DNA from: CAUZFZ01 sp963579025
GTDB lineage: Bacteria > Planctomycetota > Planctomycetia > Planctomycetales > Planctomycetaceae
DNA: 39,434 nucleotides
NCBI GenBank assembly: GCA_963579025.1
Contig: CAUZFZ010000102.1
Location: forward strand, 1-39,434
Direction: 5' to 3'
In this document: in pieces, positions 17,639 to 25,556 of the stretch
How positions within the stretch are numbered: position 1 is the first letter of the stretch
How the letters are laid out: each line of letters opens with the position of its first letter
Made by a program: the position numbers and the translations under genes
Notes under the pieces: model-generated
The model's database searches: none
Told to the model about the DNA's origin: nothing
The model's input: only the letters and a program-made list of their open reading frames with translations

Positions 17639-17775
17639 GTTCGGCGCGGGTCTCTGACCCCGACGCTGCCTTGACCGCAGGTCTCCCGCATTGACCAGGC
17701 GAATCATGACCAGTTCCATCGATCGTGGAGTCCTTCGGTCCGGTCTCCGGCGGGGTCAGGAGACCCGCGCCGAAC
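17639..17775. repeat. Inverted repeat, 24/25-bp arms with one bulge
   Basis: The left arm at 17639-17662 (GTTCGGCGCGGGTCTC then TGACCCCG) and the right arm at 17751-17775 (CGGGGTCAGGAGACCCGCGC then CGAAC) are reverse complements except for one extra base. An 88-nt spacer separates them. The repeat lies between the minus-strand lipoprotein gene and cinA, so it would be transcribed as a large stem-loop if the two were cotranscribed. It is a different family from the palindromes elsewhere in the window. Confidence 0.85.
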
Positions 17776-17792
17776 AGGGAACAGGAGAGCCT

Positions 17793-19028
17793 TCAGCGCG
17801 CGGCCCGCAACGGGATCAATCGCGCAAGAGCTGCATCGAGGTCTCTGGGTTGCACGGTGGTGCTGACCACGGTGCCTCGCGCATCGATCAGCCAGAGCTG
17901 CGGGATCGTCCGTACGCCGTAGTACGAGGCCACGGGACTGTTCCAGCCGCGCCGGGCCGGGTCCGTGTGGAAGATGTTCTTCCAGTCTGCGCCGGACTTC
18001 ACAAGAAACGCATCGACGGCGGTTTCGTCCGTGTCCATATTCACTCCGACGACCTGCAATGATTGCGATTCGTATTTGGCAGCCGTGCGAATGATCAGCG
18101 ACGCGGAGTCCAGAAACGGTTTGGCCTGGGTCGACCAGAACACAATCAGCGCCGGCCGATTGGCGAACATGGACGGATCGATAAAACCGCCGTCCAGCGT
18201 TGGTCCGCCCAGATCAAGCCGCTTACCGGGCAGATTCAGCCGGCGCAGCGGACCGATGGCCTGTTCCGCCTGCGGCGCGTTCGGAAACTTCTCCCTGAGC
18301 ATCGCGTAGCACTGTGTGGCTTCATCGATCAATGCGTGTGCGTCGCACGACGCGGCCGCTTCATCGAGCAGTCGTACGGCCCGCTCCTGTTCGTGCGGAA
18401 ACCGATCGGCAAAGACCAGCGCCTGTCGCGAAAACGACTGCAACCAGCTCAACCGGTTCTTGTCGAAACGCTCGGCCTGCTCATTGGCAAAGCGAGCGAC
18501 AACCCAGTTGGCCTCGACTGCGGCGCGGGAGGCGGGATCGCGGTCATGCAAAGCTTCGGCATGACCGTATAGCTCGTCAACGCGATCGCGATCACCCTGC
18601 AGGGCAAGCTGGTACGTCGACTCCATCAGTCGATGCACGGCCGTGTTGAAGACCTGTTCCTTAGCGGGATTGCTGTGCGTCTGGGCAATGACATCGGTCG
18701 CCAGCGCGATGATTTCGGTATTCCGTTCGCGCCGGGCAGCGCGCAGCACATCCAGATCGTCCGATTCGGGGATCGGCTGCTGCGAGAGCCGGATAATCTG
18801 CAACAGGACGGATTCAGGCGTACCCGGCTGCGGTGGAGTGACACGGATCTCTTCGTCCGCCAAATGCGGTGGCGCATTGATGGCAGCGGCAGGCAGCACC
18901 GTATCCGACTCTGTCGCGGCAATTCCCGCTGGATCGTTGGTATTCGCCGAATCGCGACCACAGCCGACCACGGACGCAGCGATTCCCAATAAAACGGCAG
19001 GCCAGCGATGTGTCTGAAGCAGCACCAT
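17793..19028 (-). CDS. Lipoprotein with TlpA/thioredoxin-like fold lacking CxxC
   Basis: From ATG 19028 the 411-residue product has a lipoprotein signal ending SVVGC, with Cys at residue 23. A GGAGAG site inside the upstream alternative codons supports this start over ATG 19040. The middle of the protein (about 90-270) is alpha-helical, TPR-like sequence. The C-terminal 140 residues follow the TlpA/thioredoxin pattern: LDGGFIDPSMFANRPALIVF, then WSTQAKPFLDSA where WCxxC is expected, then LQVVGVNMDTDE, and the cis-proline region VRTIPQLWLIDARGTVVS. Both active-site cysteines are absent, so disulfide exchange is unlikely. It may serve as a binding or scaffold module at the membrane. It is read in the same direction as cinA. 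Confidence 0.78.
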   Translation of the reverse strand: MVLLQTHRWPAVLLGIAASVVGCGRDSANTNDPAGIAATESDTVLPAAAINAPPHLADEEIRVTPPQPGTPESVLLQIIRLSQQPIPESDDLDVLRAARRERNTEIIALATDVIAQTHSNPAKEQVFNTAVHRLMESTYQLALQGDRDRVDELYGHAEALHDRDPASRAAVEANWVVARFANEQAERFDKNRLSWLQSFSRQALVFADRFPHEQERAVRLLDEAAASCDAHALIDEATQCYAMLREKFPNAPQAEQAIGPLRRLNLPGKRLDLGGPTLDGGFIDPSMFANRPALIVFWSTQAKPFLDSASLIIRTAAKYESQSLQVVGVNMDTDETAVDAFLVKSGADWKNIFHTDPARRGWNSPVASYYGVRTIPQLWLIDARGTVVSTTVQPRDLDAALARLIPLRAAR

Positions 19029-19428
19029 AGTTCTCTCCATCCCTTGAGAGGCCGCGTTACGTCCGGACACACCGTCTGCGCGTCCGTGCGTCACAGCGCG
19101 CGGGTTGTACTTCAAGTGTGAGAAACGCGACAAGACGAGCCTGCGCCAGTGCGTCGATTCGCGAGTGCCCGGAAACCGGGTCCGTTTCGTGATCGTCGGA
19201 TTTGATTGATGATTGTCGATTGATGTTTTGTGATCTGCGAAGTGTCAGGACCGGTCATCATCCGGGATCCCTACTGCCCGCAGGGCTTTCACTTCAAAAA
19301 TCAACATTCGTCAATCGACAATCATCAATCGACTCTGCCGGCCTCGATGCCGCGGCAACATGCACAAAGGGCCTGTCGCGACAACACTGCCGCGATCAGT
19401 CGAGGATCCAAGCAAGTGGAGTGTTTCC
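19029..19428. other. Divergent intergenic region with a 20-bp inverted repeat
   Basis: This lies between the lipoprotein gene (minus) and the nitrilase-deacylase fusion (plus). Besides the inverted repeat listed separately, no gene was recognised. Promoters for both genes are expected here, but no box could be assigned reliably. Confidence 0.4.
19204..19330. repeat. Perfect 20-bp inverted repeat, AT-richer than surroundings
   Basis: GATTGATGATTGTCGATTGA (19204-19223) is the exact reverse complement of TCAATCGACAATCATCAATC (19311-19330). The spacer is 87 nt. The arms are clearly more AT-rich than nearby DNA and lie about 100 nt before the fusion gene start. It could be a small mobile repeat or an operator. 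Confidence 0.85.
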
Positions 19429-21912
19429 ATGAGACACGTGATTCCGTTGCTGCCTCTGTTTCTTTTGTCGCTGACAGTCGGGCTGGCCGGCACATCGGAC
19501 GCTAGAGCCGCGGATGACGGTCGGGCGAAAACGGTTCGAGTGGCCGGGATCGTGCTGAAGTGGGTTCGCACGGATAAGGCTGCGAACTATCGACGCGCGG
19601 AAGCGATGATTCGCGAAGCCGCGAAGGGCGGTGCGAAGCTTGTCTGCACGACGGAGTGTTTTCTTGACGGCTACGCGATTGCGGACAAGTCGATCCCGCT
19701 CGACAAATACCGGGCGCTCGGCGAGTCCATTCCTGACGGCCCCTACTTTCAGAAACTCAGCCGGCTGGCAGACGAGCTCAACATCCACCTGATCGCGGGG
19801 ATGCTCGAAGCCGACGGCACAGAGCGATTCAACACGGCCGTCCTGATCGACCCGCGCGGGCAACTGGTCGGGCGGTATCACAAGCAGCAACTGGGACACG
19901 AGTCCGTACGAAACACGGCCGGCAAGGAATCGTTCGTCTTCGGGACGCCGTTCGGCAAGACGGGCATGATGATCTGCGCGGATCGTCGCTACCCCGACCT
20001 GGTCGGCCGGTTCCGGAAACGAGGCGCGGACTTTCTGATCTGCCCCTCCGGTGGCATGTTCGGCCCGAAGCGAAATGACCCGATCGTGCAAGCACGCTCG
20101 CGCGAAAACGAACGCTACATCATCTTCGTGCATCCGGCAGAGTTTCTTGTCACGGGACCCGATGGCTCCATCGTGCAGCGCACGATTCTCGGAAATCGGC
20201 TGCTGGTTGCCCCGGATGAGGTTGGAACCGATGCCGATTCCAAGCGTGTTTTCTACTTCGATCTGCCACTGGGCACGCTCACACAACCGACCCTTGCGAC
20301 CGCACCCGCCAGCAGGAAGAACGACAAACCAGTCGAGATTCTCATCCGTGGGGGGACGGTCATCGACGGAACAGGGCGTCCTGGTGTGGTTGCGGATGTC
20401 GCCATCAAGCGCGGGCGCATTTCCGCCGTCGGAAAGCTGAGTGACATGAAGGCCACGCAGGTCATCGATGCGACCGGCCAGATCGTCTGCCCCGGTTTCA
20501 TTGACCTGCACAGTCACGCCGACCGCGGGCTGCTCCAGCATCGCGCCGCGGAGAACTACATCCGACAGGGAGTCACCACCCTGTTGTGCGGAAACTGCGG
20601 AAGCTCGCCGACGGATATTTCGAAGTTCTTTGAACACTCACGGGAAGCCGGAATCGGACCGAACGTTGCTTTATTGATTGGTCACGGCAGTGTGCGCCAG
20701 CAGGTGATGGGCGTCGTCAATCGGCCGCCGACGCCTAAAGAACTCGAAGCAATGCGCAGTCTGGTGCGACAGGCCATGCACGACGGTGCTGTCGGCATGT
20801 CGACGAGTCTGAGGTACGGATCCGGGGCTTTTGCTTCAACCGAGGAAATCGTCGCGCTCACTCGTGAGATCGCTCCGTTCGGCGGGTTCTACGCAACGCA
20901 TATGCGCGATGAGGGAACGAGGATTCTGGAAGCGGTCGAAGAAGCACTGGACATCGGCAGGCAGGCGGGAGTGCCGGTTCATATCGCGCACCACAAGATA
21001 TCGTCGGCTTCCGTGTTCGGTCTGACGCGACAAACACTCGCGAGGATTGATCAGGCGCGCGCGTCCGGTCGCGATGTCACTCTCGACCAATACCCCTACG
21101 GAGCCGGCAGCGGCGGTTTATCACTTTACGTTCCGCTGTGGTCACTGTCCGGGGGACTCAAGGAGTTTGAAAAACGACTCGAAGATCCCAGGACGAGAAC
21201 GCGCATCCTGGCCGGAGTGGAAGAACTGCTGCTGCGCAAGATCTACGAGGCTGATCACTCACCGGACAATCCAACCCACACAGCCAAAGCCCTGTCGCGC
21301 ATCCGAATCGCCCGGGCAAAGCATGATGAATCTCTGGAAGGAAAAACGCTGACACAGATACTCCGCGAACGGGACCAGGCCGTGAGCCTCGACAACGGCT
21401 GCGAACTGCTCGTCGAGCTGATCAGGCACGGCACCGGCGGCATCAATCACACTCTGCAGGATCGCCCCGGTGGAGACGTCGATCGTGTGATGCTGCATCC
21501 GCAAACGTGCATTGGATCCGACGGAAGCGTCTTTGAATTCGGCAGTGGCAGCCCTCATCCACGATCCTATGGGTGCTTTCCTCGTGTGCTCGGGCATTAC
21601 GTTCGAGAGCGCAAACTGCTCACTTTGCAACAGGCGATTCACAAGATGACACAACTGCCCGCATCGCGACTCGGGTGGACCGATCGAGGACTTATCGCCG
21701 TCGGCCAATGGGCCGATGTCGTCGTGTTCGACCCGAAGACCGTCACCGCCCATGCGACCTTTGCAGAGCCGCATCGCCACTCAACGGGGATTTCCGAAGT
21801 CATTGTTTTCGGTCGTCGTACTCTGGCGGGTGGAAAGATGACCGGCGACCTGCCCGGCAAACCCGTGACACTGGAACGACCAGAGTCCGCTGAGAATCGA
21901 GTAGGCCGGTAA
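19429..21912 (+). CDS. Fused nitrilase-superfamily hydrolase / N-acyl-D-amino-acid deacylase, exported
   Basis: The 827-residue protein has a Sec signal peptide (RHVIPLLPLFLLSLTVGLAG). GGAG lies 7 nt before ATG 19429. Residues of about 33-300 form a carbon-nitrogen hydrolase domain with the full triad in context: Glu76 (CTTECFLDGY), Lys152 (YHKQQLGHES) and Cys183 (MICADRRYPDLV). Residues of about 310-810 form an amidohydrolase of the D-aminoacylase type. It starts ILIRGGTVIDGTGRPG and shows the metal and catalytic residues His361 and His363 (LHSHAD), Cys390 (CGNCGSSP), His491 (ATHMRDEG), His518/521 (HIAHHK) and Asp698 (IGSDGS). Known families: the first cleaves nitriles or amides, the second removes acyl groups from N-acyl-D-amino acids. 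The pairing suggests consecutive steps on D-amino-acid amides or acylated peptides, perhaps from cell walls; this is inference. Confidence 0.88.
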   Translation: MRHVIPLLPLFLLSLTVGLAGTSDARAADDGRAKTVRVAGIVLKWVRTDKAANYRRAEAMIREAAKGGAKLVCTTECFLDGYAIADKSIPLDKYRALGESIPDGPYFQKLSRLADELNIHLIAGMLEADGTERFNTAVLIDPRGQLVGRYHKQQLGHESVRNTAGKESFVFGTPFGKTGMMICADRRYPDLVGRFRKRGADFLICPSGGMFGPKRNDPIVQARSRENERYIIFVHPAEFLVTGPDGSIVQRTILGNRLLVAPDEVGTDADSKRVFYFDLPLGTLTQPTLATAPASRKNDKPVEILIRGGTVIDGTGRPGVVADVAIKRGRISAVGKLSDMKATQVIDATGQIVCPGFIDLHSHADRGLLQHRAAENYIRQGVTTLLCGNCGSSPTDISKFFEHSREAGIGPNVALLIGHGSVRQQVMGVVNRPPTPKELEAMRSLVRQAMHDGAVGMSTSLRYGSGAFASTEEIVALTREIAPFGGFYATHMRDEGTRILEAVEEALDIGRQAGVPVHIAHHKISSASVFGLTRQTLARIDQARASGRDVTLDQYPYGAGSGGLSLYVPLWSLSGGLKEFEKRLEDPRTRTRILAGVEELLLRKIYEADHSPDNPTHTAKALSRIRIARAKHDESLEGKTLTQILRERDQAVSLDNGCELLVELIRHGTGGINHTLQDRPGGDVDRVMLHPQTCIGSDGSVFEFGSGSPHPRSYGCFPRVLGHYVRERKLLTLQQAIHKMTQLPASRLGWTDRGLIAVGQWADVVVFDPKTVTAHATFAEPHRHSTGISEVIVFGRRTLAGGKMTGDLPGKPVTLERPESAENRVGR

Positions 21913-21944
21913 CGAGGAGCGTTAGCGACAATGTTCCGGATGTT

Positions 21945-22058
21945 CTCGTTCCAACGCTCCGCGTCGGGACGATCCACAGGACGCTCCGCGTCCCGTGTTT
22001 CCACTGCCGGGACGCAGAGCGTCCGACGGCGCATTCCAACGCAGAGCGTTGGAACGAG
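21945..22058. repeat. Nested inverted repeat (two stem classes)
   Basis: The outer arms CTCGTTCCAACGCTCCGCGT (21945-21964) and ACGCAGAGCGTTGGAACGAG (22039-22058) pair with one mismatch. The inner arms GACGCTCCGCGTCCCG (21980-21995) and CGGGACGCAGAGCGTC (22008-22023) also pair with one mismatch. The mismatch is the same C/T difference in the shared core ACGCTCCGCGT, so inner and outer arms are related. It sits between the fusion gene and the sugar-isomerase-like gene. Confidence 0.88.
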
Positions 22059-22096
22059 TTCCGAGTGCCCGATGCCGAATTGGGGAGACCTCAGAT

Positions 22097-22993
22097 ATGA
22101 TCCAGTCGACTCGACGCGGTTTTCTGAAGAAAACAGTCACCGCTGTTGCTGCCACTGCGACATGTGGCATGCATTCAACTGCGGCCGACGAGAAGCGCCG
22201 TTCGCTTGCCGGTGCAATCGGATTTACAACCGGCAGCCTGGCTTACCAGAGAAGGAACAAACTTCTGACGATGTCCGCTTTGCCGAAGTTCGTCCGGGAC
22301 GACCTTGGCATGCAACTGATCGACCTGAATACGAACTGGCTTGAATCCTACGAAGACAGTTACGTCCGCCGCGTCCGTGAGGACGCTGAGGATGCAGACT
22401 GTTTCTTCACGAATTTGAAGGTCAACCACAAATTCAGTGATCTCTACGCAGACGACGCGGGCGAGCGGCGGAAAGCCATGATGCACGCGCGTCAGTTGAT
22501 CACGGCCGGTCGCCTGCTCGGCGTTCGTTGGATGCGGTTCTCGATTCCGAAACCGATTCCTGGCAGCCGAACCGCCTCGCTATCCGCGCACCGTGAACTG
22601 GCCAGCGTGGCTGAATCGCAGGGCATTCAATTGCTGGTGGAGAACAACGGCTGGATGAAGTCCGAACCTGGATCGGTCGCGGACCTGGTCAGGATCATTG
22701 GCAAGAACATTGCTCCCGGTCCGGGTACGGGCAACTGGAACGACGACGTTCGTTACGAGGGCATCGCGAAGTCATTCCCAGACGCCGTGACGTGCGACTT
22801 CAAAGTCTTCGATCTGGACAGCAACCGCGAGCACCGGAAGTACGACATCCGGCGCTGTTTCGACGTGGCATGGAAAACAGGCTTTCGCGGTCCCTGGGCA
22901 ATCGAGCACTGGAACGAAGATACTCAGGCGTTTGCAAAGGAGACGCGGTATCTACGCGATCTCCTCAATAAGTGGATTACCGCCGCGAGCTGA
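22097..22993 (+). CDS. Tat-exported sugar phosphate isomerase/epimerase-like TIM-barrel protein
   Basis: The 298-residue product has a Tat-like leader (STRRGFLKKTVTAVAATATC). The mature part fits the xylose-isomerase-like TIM barrel (PF01261). Visible elements are MQLIDLNTNWLESYEDSYVR, RQLITAGRLLGVRWMRFSIP, QGIQLLVENNGW with the barrel Glu, GPGTGNWNDD, AVTCDFKVFDLDSN and GPWAIEHWNED with a late Glu. In the family these acids bind a divalent metal and move a hydrogen on a sugar substrate; the substrate here is not known. GGGGAGA lies before ATG 22097. The preceding repeat element separates it from the fusion gene, so cotranscription is uncertain. The next gene starts 74 nt downstream. Confidence 0.78.
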   Translation: MIQSTRRGFLKKTVTAVAATATCGMHSTAADEKRRSLAGAIGFTTGSLAYQRRNKLLTMSALPKFVRDDLGMQLIDLNTNWLESYEDSYVRRVREDAEDADCFFTNLKVNHKFSDLYADDAGERRKAMMHARQLITAGRLLGVRWMRFSIPKPIPGSRTASLSAHRELASVAESQGIQLLVENNGWMKSEPGSVADLVRIIGKNIAPGPGTGNWNDDVRYEGIAKSFPDAVTCDFKVFDLDSNREHRKYDIRRCFDVAWKTGFRGPWAIEHWNEDTQAFAKETRYLRDLLNKWITAAS

Positions 22994-23067
22994 AACGGCA
23001 GGGCTGCGTGCCGTGTCGGTAGAAACAGAATACGTATCACCCGGATTACAAACGGAGACTGGACGAA

Positions 23068-24963
23068 ATGCTGATGTATCGAGCGAGAACACTGAGCCTG
23101 TGTCTGATCGCAATCGTGGCTGCCATGTGCGCGGATGAATCGCGATCTGATCAGCCAGTGAAGAAGAGCTTCTTCGTCATCGGCAATTCGCTCACATGGG
23201 ACACGGTGCCGGGCCTGCTGAGTGGCGATGTGCAATGGCACGTCGACTGTGGGAAGAGCCTGCCGTTCCTGCGTGCGAATCCCGATAAGCCGTGCGTGAA
23301 ATCCTCAACGCTCTGGCCGGCGGCGTTCAAACAGAAACAGTACGACGTTGTTTCAGTGCAGCCGCATTATGGATCCACGCTGATACAGGATGTTGAGACC
23401 ATCTCTGCCTGGATGAAGACGCAACCGAAAGCGGTGTTCGTCATTCACTCAGGTTGGGCGCATCACGCGGCGCGCGAGGAGGAATTCGCAAACCCCGATC
23501 CCACAGAAAAGATGCAACATAGCCCGGCGTATTACCGCGCTTTGGTCGCCGAGCTGCGCAGACTGCATCCTGGTCGCACGCTGCGGCAAACGCGGGCCAT
23601 CAACCTGCTGGCACAAATCGCCGAGGACATCGCTGCAAAGAAAGCACCGTTCGACGACATCACGGACCTGCATCGAGACGTGATTCACATGAAGCATGAG
23701 AGCGGCAAATATCTCATGCACAACGCCATGCGACACGCCCTCGGCCAGCCCATGTCGGCAGTCGGGTTCAAAGAGATGGACGCGAATGTCCGGCGGTATC
23801 TCAATGGTGTCCTGGCACTGCTGACGATCGAGCAATCTGACGAGAAGCTGCTGAATCAGATTCTGTCGCTTGCCGACAACCTTGATCGCCAGTCGCTGGT
23901 TGCAGAGATCTCGGACGACGATTTAAGGACTCGAACATCTGACCTGCTGCCTCGGATCGAACGCGCGGCCAGTCTGCGACGTCGCACCTTGGCTCTGCAG
24001 GCAGAGATTGAGGACATCGGTGGAAAGATCCATTTTGCGTCGAGTGCGCCGCAATGGCTGTACCTGGCTGCCAGTGATGCGGCGACGGATCTCTTTGAAA
24101 CACCGATCACGATCGATCTCTACAACGGAAATAATCCGCTCAAGGGACGAGGTGGAAAGAACGAGCGAGTCACCGATGCATGGCTTGAGCGGCTGTCTGG
24201 ACTCACATCATTGCAGAAGCTCGACATTTCCAATTGCCAGATTCAGGGCGATGGCCTGCGGCATGTTGGAACGCTGACCGGACTGCAGGCACTCAATCTG
24301 ACACTGACACCCGTGTCGGACGATGGTCTCGCTCATCTCGGTACGCTCACCGAGCTTCGCAATCTTGGCCTCGCCTCAACCCAATGCACGGGAACCGGTT
24401 TTTCGCACCTGACTGCACTGAAGAAACTGGAAAACGTCAACTTTCACTACACGCCACTCAACGACGCCGGCCTTCGTGCGATTTCGAAAGTCGGCGTATC
24501 GGGACGATTCTGGTTTGCCCATACGCACTTCACAGACAAGGGTGCCGAGAGTCTGTCGGCAATGACGGGCCTCCGACGCTGCGGAATCGGCAGCAAGGAG
24601 GCCGCGAGTTCGGGAGACGCGGTCGCTTCCCTGATTAAGCTGCCTCTTGAAGAGCTCTACCTGCTCGATGAGCAAGCTTCGCCGGAGGGCCTGGCCCACG
24701 CGTCGAAGATCAAAACTTTGCGGCGTCTGGACGCTTCGTACGCACCGAACGTCGGCGATGCCGCAATGAAACTGATCGCACAGATGCCACGGCTTGAGGA
24801 GTTCAAAATTGGCAGCGCTCAGGTGACCGACGAGGGCATCGGCGCGCTGGCCGAATCGAAGAGCCTCAAGAAGCTGACTTTAGAGCGACTCAAAAACGTC
24901 TCAGAAGGCGCCATCGAGCAACTGCGGAAATCGCGACCCGAGATGACCATCGAGGTCAGGTAG
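23068..24963 (+). CDS. Exported SGNH-like hydrolase fused to a leucine-rich repeat domain
   Basis: The 631-residue protein begins with a signal peptide (RARTLSLCLIAIVAAMCADE). Residues of about 33-245 are SGNH/GDSL-like: FFVIGNSLTWDTVPG with candidate Ser41, then DVVSVQPHYG, FVIHSGWAHHA and an active-site-like LHRDVIHM. The family hydrolyses esters; a matching Asn is less clear. A helical linker (250-330) is followed by leucine-rich repeats from about 350 to the end, with recurring units such as LTSLQKLDISNCQIQGDGLR, LTGLQALNLTLTPVSDDGLA and LTELRNLGLASTQCTGTGFS. These LRRs match the planctomycete type with D.GL ends. The repeats could bind a glycan or protein partner and place the hydrolase there; that is inference. 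ATG 23068 is preceded by GGAG. Confidence 0.78.
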   Translation: MLMYRARTLSLCLIAIVAAMCADESRSDQPVKKSFFVIGNSLTWDTVPGLLSGDVQWHVDCGKSLPFLRANPDKPCVKSSTLWPAAFKQKQYDVVSVQPHYGSTLIQDVETISAWMKTQPKAVFVIHSGWAHHAAREEEFANPDPTEKMQHSPAYYRALVAELRRLHPGRTLRQTRAINLLAQIAEDIAAKKAPFDDITDLHRDVIHMKHESGKYLMHNAMRHALGQPMSAVGFKEMDANVRRYLNGVLALLTIEQSDEKLLNQILSLADNLDRQSLVAEISDDDLRTRTSDLLPRIERAASLRRRTLALQAEIEDIGGKIHFASSAPQWLYLAASDAATDLFETPITIDLYNGNNPLKGRGGKNERVTDAWLERLSGLTSLQKLDISNCQIQGDGLRHVGTLTGLQALNLTLTPVSDDGLAHLGTLTELRNLGLASTQCTGTGFSHLTALKKLENVNFHYTPLNDAGLRAISKVGVSGRFWFAHTHFTDKGAESLSAMTGLRRCGIGSKEAASSGDAVASLIKLPLEELYLLDEQASPEGLAHASKIKTLRRLDASYAPNVGDAAMKLIAQMPRLEEFKIGSAQVTDEGIGALAESKSLKKLTLERLKNVSEGAIEQLRKSRPEMTIEVR

Positions 24964-25556
24964 CACGGCTTCGGTAATGGACACTGGAAGGGACGCATGA
25001 ATGCCATCCTGAATTCGAGTGTCCTGTGCGTGTTGTTTGTCGTGCCGGTGATCAGAGTCGACACGACGTGTTTCGCGCAGCTCACAGGGGCCATGTTTCC
25101 GCGAGCCAATGTCAAAGTGTCACGCAAACTGAATGCTGAATGTCAGGCTGGCTATACAGTGAAGCGAAGAAGATGCGGGTGAACTCCGTCTCTGTGATAC
25201 GCAATCCGAACATTCTCGACGAGCAGTGGCGTGCTGCCGGGTAGCAGTATCGAGTTGCCTGAGCGCGACCATCTGTGTGTACACGGAAGCCGATTCCCAT
25301 TCAGGCGGCGTAAAGAAAGATGGTTGCTAACCCGTGATGCCCGATGGCCGACGCGCGGGCCGATCAACTCGCCAGATGACGCTGGTCGGGTGCTGTGAGC
25401 CGGCTGACCACGCGGACGATTCCGCATAACCGAATCTTCCGGGCAAGTCTGATTTAGTAGATTGCGCACGCGGACGATCTCCTATGGACTGCGGCGGGAA
25501 TGATAGTTGCTCCGAGTGTTCCGAAACGGACGGTTGAGTTCTTTCCGGTATTCCCG
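24964..25556. other. Gene-poor stretch with probable gene remnant
   Basis: Apart from the remnant frame listed separately, no gene is convincing on either strand. At 25140-25247 another plus frame reads MSGWLYSEAKKMRVNSVSVI and then RNPNILDEQWRAAG before stop. It looks protein-like but matches nothing I recognise. No strong palindrome was seen. Confidence 0.35.
24997..25182 (+). pseudogene. Possible remnant: signal peptide without a mature domain
   Basis: ATG 24997 has an excellent ribosome-binding site (GGAAGGGA) and opens with a convincing signal peptide, MNAILNSSVLCVLFVVPVIR, then VDTTCFAQ. Only about 30 further residues follow, rich in Lys and Arg, before a stop at 25182. A second protein-like frame begins just inside it at 25140. 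The simplest reading is the 5' end of an exported-protein gene whose body was deleted or frameshifted. A real 61-residue peptide cannot be excluded. Confidence 0.4.

Noticed and set aside
16299..17657. Long plus-strand open frame (452 codons) opposite cinA
   Set aside because: It lies fully antisense to a well-conserved CinA protein and shows no recognisable domain. High GC content produces such mirror frames.
19396..20637. Minus-strand open frame (413 codons) opposite the nitrilase part
   Set aside because: The plus strand encodes both catalytic domains with all key residues; the opposite frame has no family resemblance.
21995..22096. N-terminal extension of the isomerase-like protein
   Set aside because: The extension overlaps the nested palindrome and would bury the Tat leader that begins at 22097.
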